Source: Anarhynchus alexandrinus (Eukaryota > Chordata > Aves > Charadriiformes > Charadriidae). Taken from it: a stretch of DNA of 64,000 nucleotides. The position numbers and the translations under genes are program-made. The notes below the pieces were generated by a model. It saw only the letters and a list, made by a program, of their open reading frames with translations. It was not told the origin of the DNA and did not search any database. The stretch lies in assembly GCA_008711295.1 (NCBI GenBank), contig VUYV01000123.1, positions 851,647-915,646 of the forward strand, given 5' to 3'. Positions 57,948 to 64,000 of this stretch are shown here, in pieces. Each line of letters opens with the position of its first letter. Positions within the stretch are counted from its first letter, which is position 1.

Positions 57948-58560
57948 GTACTCCAGGTGGGGTCTCAAGAGAGTGGAGTAGAGGGGCAGAATCACCTCCT
58001 TTGACCTGCTGGCCACACTTCTTTTGATGCAGCCCAGGATGCGGTTGACCTTCTGGACTGCGATCGCGCATTGTTTGCTCATGTTGAGCTTCTCATCAAT
58101 CAGCACACCCAGGTCCTTCTCCTCAGGGCTGCTCTCCAGCCATTCCCTGCCCAGCCTATATTTGTGCTTGGGATTGCCCCGACCCAGATATAGGACCTTG
58201 CACTTGGCCTTGTTTAACTGCATGAAGTTGGCTTGGGCCCACCTCTCCAGCCTGTCCAGGTCCCTCTGCATGGCATCCCTCCCCTCCAGCATGTCTACCT
58301 CGCCAAAAAGCTTGGTATCATCGGCAAACTTGCTGAGGGTGCACTCGACCCCACTGTCCATGTCACCAACAAAGATGTTGAACAGTACAGATCCCAGTAC
58401 CGACCCCTGAGGAACGCCACTCGTCACTGGTCTCCACTTGGACATTGAGCCGTTGACTGCAACTCTTTGAGTGCGACCGTCCAGCCAGTTCTTTATCCAT
58501 CGATTGGTCCATTTGTCGAATCCATGTCTCTTCAATTTAGAGATCAGGATATCGTGTGGG
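57948..58560 (-). mobile_element. CR1 LINE, reverse transcriptase segment without 3' end
   Basis: A fairly young CR1 piece. It is truncated at both ends: at the 5' side near 58560 within the DTVSHDILI region, and at the 3' side near 57948 directly after LRPHLEYC. The C-terminus, UTR and tail are absent. Target-primed insertion keeps the 3' end, so a later deletion or another mechanism is needed. The same subfamily features ([30 protein letters not shown]) occur in the copy at 63145. Confidence 0.93.
57948..58560 (-). pseudogene. CR1 reverse transcriptase fragment, open frame with FADD
   Basis: The frame is open through the whole CR1 segment (about 200 codons). In order: [40 protein letters not shown] (about 58380-58440), [11 protein letters not shown] (FADD at 58317-58328, the catalytic aspartate pair), [39 protein letters not shown] and [20 protein letters not shown]. 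The N-terminal palm, fingers, endonuclease and ORF1 are missing, so no working enzyme is made. The ATG at 58625 lies outside CR1 sequence and is not a natural start. Confidence 0.9.
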
Positions 58561-58748
58561 CATCTACCAGTGTCTGTTTCCTTCCCCTTCTGACTGAAAT
58601 GAAGTATAGCAGAAATACACCACAAAACTGCTTCCTATTCTTTCTTCTGAAGAATTGGCACATTGTACAGATGCATTTTACATGTTTCAGGGAAAGAAAT
58701 GTGATAGGCTGTTAATAATTTTTGTATTTTCTACTTTGTGAGGATATT

Positions 58749-58777
58749 GGGGGGGGCGGAGGGGGGGGGGGGGGGGG
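58749..58777. repeat. G-rich homopolymer tract (G8-C-GG-A-G17)
   Basis: G8 (58749-58756), C, GG, A, then G17 (58761-58777). It could form a G-quadruplex on the plus strand. Runs of this kind are also prone to sequencing error, so the exact length is unsafe. Confidence 0.95.
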
Positions 58778-61700
58778 ATTTCTGATAATATAGCATATCC
58801 TAACTAGAATTAAGCAGAAATCAGATTTTCCATTCTATGTATAAACTGAATCAGAATACTGAACTAATACTATTCCAATTAATTACACCTCTTTTAAACA
58901 GCTTATGATGCTGAGCTTCTGTAATTGAAATTTGAGTTTCACCTGGCTGTTTAAGCTGACACTCAAAGCTATTTCAACCTGATACTCATTTTCTTGTAGA
59001 GCTGCACTATGTCTGAACAACCAGAGCTAAAATGTGGAAGTTTTAATGTTACAAATGCCTCAAATTAAGAGCTTTTAACCAAGAAGCCTCAGAGTCTGAA
59101 CCTTATGGATCAAAAAACAAATTAAGAAAACTTAAAACATCCAATTGATTATTGAACCATGTTATTGAAATTTAATTAAATACAGAATCCAAAATATTTA
59201 AAATTTCACTCCATTTTATATCTGTATATAAATAAGTATACATACACCTCACATACTGTGCAAATAAGTATCATACAGTATAAATGTTCAAGTATGATAA
59301 AGCATTAGAAAATATTTTATTCTCGAGAAAGGGATTGTAAAATAAATCAAATTAATTATATGTCTTATATCTTCAATGTCAAGACACACACTGCAGATAT
59401 TATCATGCAGAGTAGTGTCATTATTAAATATTGTAGAATTGAGATAATTATCACAGTCCTCTAGTATGTTGAACAACAAAATACACCCATTTGTATATAT
59501 GAAGGGTTATTTTAATAAACGGATAAAATTTTGGCATTCAGTTCAATACCATTTTAATTCAAATGATTTTTAAAACTTGACGTTGTGATGACTGGTAAAT
59601 AAAACATAACAGATTCATTTGTCTTTTACAGTAATTGTATCTGAATTGCTAATATCTGTAGTACCTGTTTTTAAACAAGACCAGACGCTGTTTGTTAATG
59701 TGCATGTTGCAGTGAGGGATAGGGGACAGCAGCTAAATGTACAATTCTGCTCAATGATTATGTGGAAGGAGGTATTTTCCTTACCTTCACAAGCTGTCTC
59801 TATATAGACCCTGTATACAATTTGTGTATTCTTTCTTCCAGCAGGATGAGGATGTCTGGGGACTGCTTGTCTCTCAAATGTTTTCTTTCATTCCGTGTTA
59901 CAGCTGTTTTAAAAAGACCAGATGTGAAGTACATAGATTGGCTAAGATCACCCTAACATACTGCCACTCAGGAGTTCATGATATTTGAAAACTGACAGGA
60001 AATTTAAGATTCATTGGGAAGTATGACTCTCCTATTTCCTAGTACCACATTTCCACTGGTCAGAATTAAGTGGCAAAACCGACTGCCAAAGAGTAGAGCC
60101 AGGAGGGTGACCAGGGTGTCTCTTGGAGACAGACTTACCAAGATACCAGGTGATAACACTCATCCCTTCCACAATGAGAGGAAAGGGCAATCCAGCTTTC
60201 TGGTCCCAGAACATATAACATATTGCAGTGTGCAATAAAAAACATGAGTCATAAAGCCGCTTCAGTATCATATTCCATATTCCTATTTCTTTATATCCAT
60301 TCTCCTTAGCATGTATACTGACTTATTTTTTAGAAAAATAATTGCATTGTGCATTCTTCATACAATTGTGAAAATAACTGGGTTTTGTAGAACTGAAATA
60401 AGAATTTATAGTAATTATATGAAAGCATGTGGCTTTTAACAAGAAGTTGATGTTGGTCCTTTAACTACATCTGTTTTGAAACATATATAAGGAACTTATT
60501 ATTTCATATTAAGCAGCACAAGGCTTTCCTGAGCAAAAAAGTATATGAGGGGATCAAAGGCATTTTCATATTCAAACCAAACATTGAAGTTGATACTTTC
60601 AATATGATTACAGTTTTCATGTATATAGATTTCAGATGATAAGCAAATACAGTAACAGACTGAGAAATATAGGTGTCAAAAATGCTTGATATGAATAATA
60701 AGTGGTAATGAGCTCGTATTACTTCAGATATGTCTGTTCATGCTGTGCGTTTGTGATGATTGAAGTAAAATATAAAAACAAAGCTCTGGATAGCTCATTG
60801 TCTTCCCCAAGGCTAGAAACTGCTAAGTTTTTACTAAAAAAAATATGCCACTTGGGTAATAATTTAAAAATATGGACACAAAGTTTTTGTCTTTTATGAG
60901 GTGATATCAAAGTCAAACCCATCGTTTTGACAGTACATCATGTATGGTAGCTATAGATCTCAGTCCTTTTGTAATTAGCAAATTTATGAGGAAGTAATGG
61001 TCCATTATTCTCTACCGAATTGTTTGAAATCTGTCCTGTCTTTAGAAAGGTCGACTTTCAAATTCACAAGTATATTGGTGGTATGTCTTGAATTAAGCTG
61101 GTCTGAAATCAGTCAAGGTGATAATAACAACAGAACAAAACACAGCTAAGCCCAATCTACAATCTTTACAATAATTCAGATTTTTGAATCTTGATTTAAA
61201 TTATGAAACTTTCTACTCAACAGAGCTCTTTAAAGTAAATTAACTTTTTCTATCTCTCTTTCAAGTTTTCTTCTTCTTTTTTGTTTTCTATTGCAGAAAC
61301 TGAAAAAAGAAACACATTTAATTGCAATAATTTTACTGTATCTACAAAGTACCCTTGAGAACATACACCAACATAAAACTACAAGGTTTTTTAACATGTG
61401 GTGAAGAAAGATATGATGGTGTGACATGAAAAAAGGTAAACTGAAACTGAAAATAGGGCATATGTTTTAAAGAGAGAGTGTGTTTAAAATTCAAAATTGA
61501 CACGCCTAAAGACTGATTGTAGTCTTTAAATAGAAATTGTGGCATTCAATTGATATAACTGCATACAGCTTCACTGACTTAAGTACATGATTAGTATCAC
61601 TTGACTATCTACCCATGGGTATGTCAGTCACCTATATATGTTGCAGTGCACACAATTTTTTCCTGATATTATAAAGCAAGCTTCTGATATTACAGAACAA

Positions 61701-62191
61701 GCCTTTGTCATCTTCATGATCATATTCTCATAAGGTTTTTTTTTTCCAGTGCCCACAGATTTTAAAATGCCTAATATATTCCTATTATTTAGTTCATATT
61801 GTCCTCAGGACAGATCCAGTTCTTTTTGAACTATTATTGAAAAATAATGCTGAAATAGATATGAAGTTTGCCTATGTGTTAATTAAAAGCACAGAAATTT
61901 TGTTAAGCTATGTATATCACATTCTGTTACAATGTTATTTTATTTTTAATGTATAACAAAATCAGACTGAAAAGAGCATTCAACTAAATCTTTTATTTAT
62001 GCTTTGCATAGTGTTTTTCCCAATGGACAGTAGCTAGCATTTTTGCTGCTTTTGAAATTCTGTTTAATTACTTTTTATTAGAATTCATGTTTGTTTACTC
62101 AATTCAAACAGGTTATTTCCTCCTAAAAGGCTGCTGTGATTACTAGAACAATGTACATATAGTACGTACAGTACATTTAATTTCTTCAGAC
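58778..62191. other. Unassigned AT-rich non-coding DNA
   Basis: No gene or recognised dispersed element. 59990-60250 is slightly less AT-rich. A T10 run lies near 61737-61746. The many short frames are AT-driven. Confidence 0.55.
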
Positions 62192-62563
62192 TGTAGAAGA
62201 GAAGGCTCTGGGGAAACCTTGTTGCAACTTTTTGATACTTAAAGGGGGCTTTAAAAGAAAGATGGTGAAAGACTTTTTATCAGGGTCTGTAGTGACAGGA
62301 TAAGGGGCAGTAGTTTTAAATGGAAAGAGGGTGGATTTACATTGGAGAGAAGGAAGACATTTTTTATGATGATGATGGAGAGACACTGGAACAGGTTGCT
62401 CAGAGAAGTTGTGGGTGTCCCATGCTTGAAAGTGTTCAAGGTCAGGTTGGATGGGGCTTTGAGAAACCTGATCTAGTGAAAGATGTTACTGCAGGGAGTT
62501 CAGACTAGGTGATCTTTAAAGGTCTCTTTCAACACAAACCATCCTATGATTCTGTGATTCTAA
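62192..62563 (+). mobile_element. CR1 LINE, 3' end
   Basis: The C-terminal region starts with 'agaagagaaggctctgggga'. 'gtctgtagtgacaggataag' follows, then 'gagagacactggaacaggttgctcagag' (the HWNRL-like block, with frameshifts), then the UTR 'aggtgatctttaaaggtc' and the tail CTATGATTCTGTGATTCTA at 62545-62563. It is 5'-truncated near 62192. The tail is well preserved, but the coding part is degraded. Confidence 0.93.
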
Positions 62564-62702
62564 GACTGCAGTCTCACTTTCTCACATTTTCCAGTGCTGT
62601 AGTTTCATTAGATGATTTCAACAGATTGATTCATGAATTAAATAAACCAGCTGTTTTTATATATAAGAAATTCTGTGACTTGCTTTGAGTGAATAATAAA
62701 CT

Positions 62703-62715
62703 GTATATATATATA
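62703..62715. repeat. Short (TA)n tract at a CR1 boundary
   Basis: About six TA units directly before the 3'-truncated end of the minus-strand CR1 at 62716. Confidence 0.9.
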
Positions 62716-63070
62716 ATTATTCTCCAAGCACAGGACTTGACATTTCCTGTTGTTGAACTTCATGAGATTCCTATTGACCCATTTTCCCAGCCTGTCCTGG
62801 TCCCTTTAAATGGCAACACACCCATCTGGTGTATCTACACTGAATTTTGTGGTGCCTGCAAACTTGTTGAAGGTGTACTTTGTCCCGTCACTCAAGTCAT
62901 TAATGAAGATGTTAAGCAGTGTTGGACATAATATTCGTCCCTGGGGCACATCCCTAGTGACTGGCGTCAAGCTGGACTTGATGCTGCTGATCACAACCGT
63001 CTGAGTCTAGCAGTTCTGACAGTTTTCAATCTAATCTACTTCACCGTGCATTTTTCTAAGCTTAAATCAC
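62716..63070 (-). mobile_element. CR1 LINE, reverse transcriptase fragment, both ends missing
   Basis: The minus-strand frame 62806-62994 reads SSLTPVTRDVPQGRILCPTL, then LNIFINDLSDG, then FNKFAGTTKF. Beyond it are remains of the LDRLEKW and LMKFNNRKC regions, down to 62716. FADD is again FAGT (62851-62862). The 3' end stops next to a (TA)n tract, without UTR or tail. By its sequence it belongs to the same subfamily as the copy at 34759-36640 and not to that of 57948 or 63145. Confidence 0.9.
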
Positions 63071-63144
63071 TTACTGATGACAACAGTATGAAACTTCTCC
63101 ATATTGATCTCCTAGCTTGAGCCATTTAACACTGGTTAGGGACA

Positions 63145-63182
63145 ACTGGGTGGACGGTCGCACACTGGATGGATGGTCGCAC
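63145..63182 (+). repeat. 19-bp tandem duplication at the CR1 start
   Basis: Units ACTGGGTGGACGGTCGCAC (63145-63163) and ACTGGATGGATGGTCGCAC (63164-63182), with two differences. Both match the CR1 codons for NWLDGRTQ, so the duplication arose inside this CR1 copy. Confidence 0.9.
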
Positions 63183-63561
63183 TCAAAGTGTTGCAGTCAA
63201 CAGCTCCATGTCCAAGTGGCGAGCAGTGACGAGTGGTGTTTCTCGGGGGTTGGTACTGGGACTGATACTATTTAACATCTTTGTTGGTGACATGGATGCT
63301 GGGATTGACTGTACCCTCAACAAGTTTGCTGACGACACCAAGCTATGTGGTTTGGTCGACACGCTGGAGGGAAGGGGTGCCATCCAGAGGGACCTGGACA
63401 GGCTTGACAGGTGGGCCCATGCCAACCTCATGAAGTTCAACAAGGCCAAGTGCAAGGTCCTGCACACGGGCCAGGGCAATCCTATGCACAAATACAGTCT
63501 GGGTAGAGAATGGATTAAGAGTAGACCTGAGGAAAATTCGGGGGTGTTATTTGATGAGTAA
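63169..63561 (+). pseudogene. CR1 reverse transcriptase fragment, partial open frame
   Basis: About 130 codons open, ended by a stop just before the SKQCA-type region. It keeps the FADD aspartates but has lost the PQG motif that contacts template and primer in related enzymes. A three-base loss in the EEKDLGV block is also visible (EENSGV). The ATG is internal to the CR1 frame, not a natural start. Confidence 0.85.
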
Positions 63562-64000
63562 CTCAACATGAACCGGCTGTATACACTTACAGCCCAGAAA
63601 GCCAACTGCATCCTGGGCTTCATTGGAAGAAGCATGGGCAGCAGGTCGAGGGAGGTGATTATGCTCCTCTACTCCACTCTAGTGAGACCCCACCTGGAAT
63701 ATTACATCCAGCTCTGGAGCCCCCAACATAACAATGAAATGGACCTATTGGAGCAGGTCCAGAGGAGGGCCACAAAGATGATCGGAGGGTTAGAGCACCT
63801 CTCCTATGAAGACAAGCTGAGAGAGTTGAGGTTGTTCAGCCTGGAGAAGAGAAGGTTCCCGGGAGACCTTATAGCAGCATCCCAGTATCTGAAAGGGGCC
63901 TACAATAAAGCTGGAGAGGGACATTTTACAAAGACATGTAGTGATAAGATGGGGGGTAATGGCTTCAAACTGGAAGAGGGTAGATTTAGATTCTATATTA

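Larger units (their letters stand above)
63145..64000 (+). mobile_element. CR1 LINE, continues past the window end
   Basis: Reverse transcriptase to near the C-terminus. The first frame (63169-63561) has SKWRAVTSGVSRGLVLGLIL, where the usual VPQGS motif is altered to VSRGL, then [20 protein letters not shown] (FADD at 63325-63336), QRDLDRLDRWAHANLMKFNK, LHTGQGNPMHKYSLGREW and EENSGVLFDE, ending in a stop. After it the same element continues in order with GCIxxSMGSRSREV-like, YSTLVRPHLEYYIQLWSPQ-like, ERVQRRATKM-like and SYEDKLRELRLFSLEKRRF-like regions. The window ends before the 3' UTR. 5'-truncated at 63145. Confidence 0.93.

Noticed and set aside
63183..63635. 150-residue minus-strand frame
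   Set aside because: It is antisense to the CR1 reverse transcriptase at 63145-64000.
1..64000. Search for CRISPR arrays, operons, tRNA or rRNA genes, or a novel defence-like system
   Set aside because: No regularly spaced repeats, gene clusters or RNA gene structures were seen. The sequence has the character of a vertebrate (bird) gene desert.

Overview
This 64 kb window looks like a gene-poor stretch (intergenic desert or long intron) of a bird genome. The evidence is its repeat content. There are at least eleven fragments of CR1 non-LTR retrotransposons, several ending in the bird-typical 3' tails of the ATTCTATG/CACAGAAT kind. There are also seven solo LTRs whose ends, promoters and poly(A) signals resemble avian endogenous retrovirus LTRs. 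Sequence between the repeats is AT-rich and single-copy looking. I found no host protein-coding gene, tRNA, rRNA, CRISPR array or operon. Every open frame I can assign to a protein family belongs to CR1; the others look like chance frames.

Layout. 0-12.6 kb: mostly unassigned DNA with one CR1 3' end (about 1.76-2.04 kb, +), one ERVL-like LTR (5.15-5.73 kb, +) and small tandem repeats. 12.6-13.6 kb: an old, stop-ridden CR1 (+). 15.5-16.8 kb: a nested stack in which a CR1 (+) is split by an ERV1-like LTR, which carries a CR1 3' fragment (-) and a near-identical 336-bp direct duplication whose junction is a single N. 17.3-17.9, 18.87-19.78 and 24.4-25.1 kb: three solo LTRs on the minus strand, each flanked by a perfect 5-bp target-site duplication. 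22.2-22.5 and 23.8-24.0 kb: CR1 3' ends (-). 25.5-32.1 kb: repeat-poor. 32.15-32.47 kb: CR1 3' end (-). 34.76-36.64 kb: a long CR1 (-) split by a 529-bp ERVK-like LTR (+). 37.3-53.9 kb: about 16.6 kb with no recognised dispersed element. 53.9-56.1 kb: a long CR1 (-) that keeps endonuclease and linker coding but has lost the reverse transcriptase core. 56.3-56.8 kb: another ERVK-like LTR (+). 57.9-58.6 kb: a CR1 reverse transcriptase fragment (-) with an open frame. 62.2-64.0 kb: three CR1 pieces in alternating orientation, the last running off the window.

Nothing here works as a pathway. The story is successive retrotransposon insertions, solo-LTR formation and decay. The points most worth a second look are the probable assembly duplication at 16.15 kb, the dated nesting at 15.5-16.8 and 34.8-36.6 kb, two separate CR1 copies sharing the same replacement of the catalytic FADD motif by FAGT, and CR1 fragments that lack the 3' end normally kept by target-primed insertion. 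I did not find a previously undescribed biological system. Element names are by pattern recognition, without a library search.
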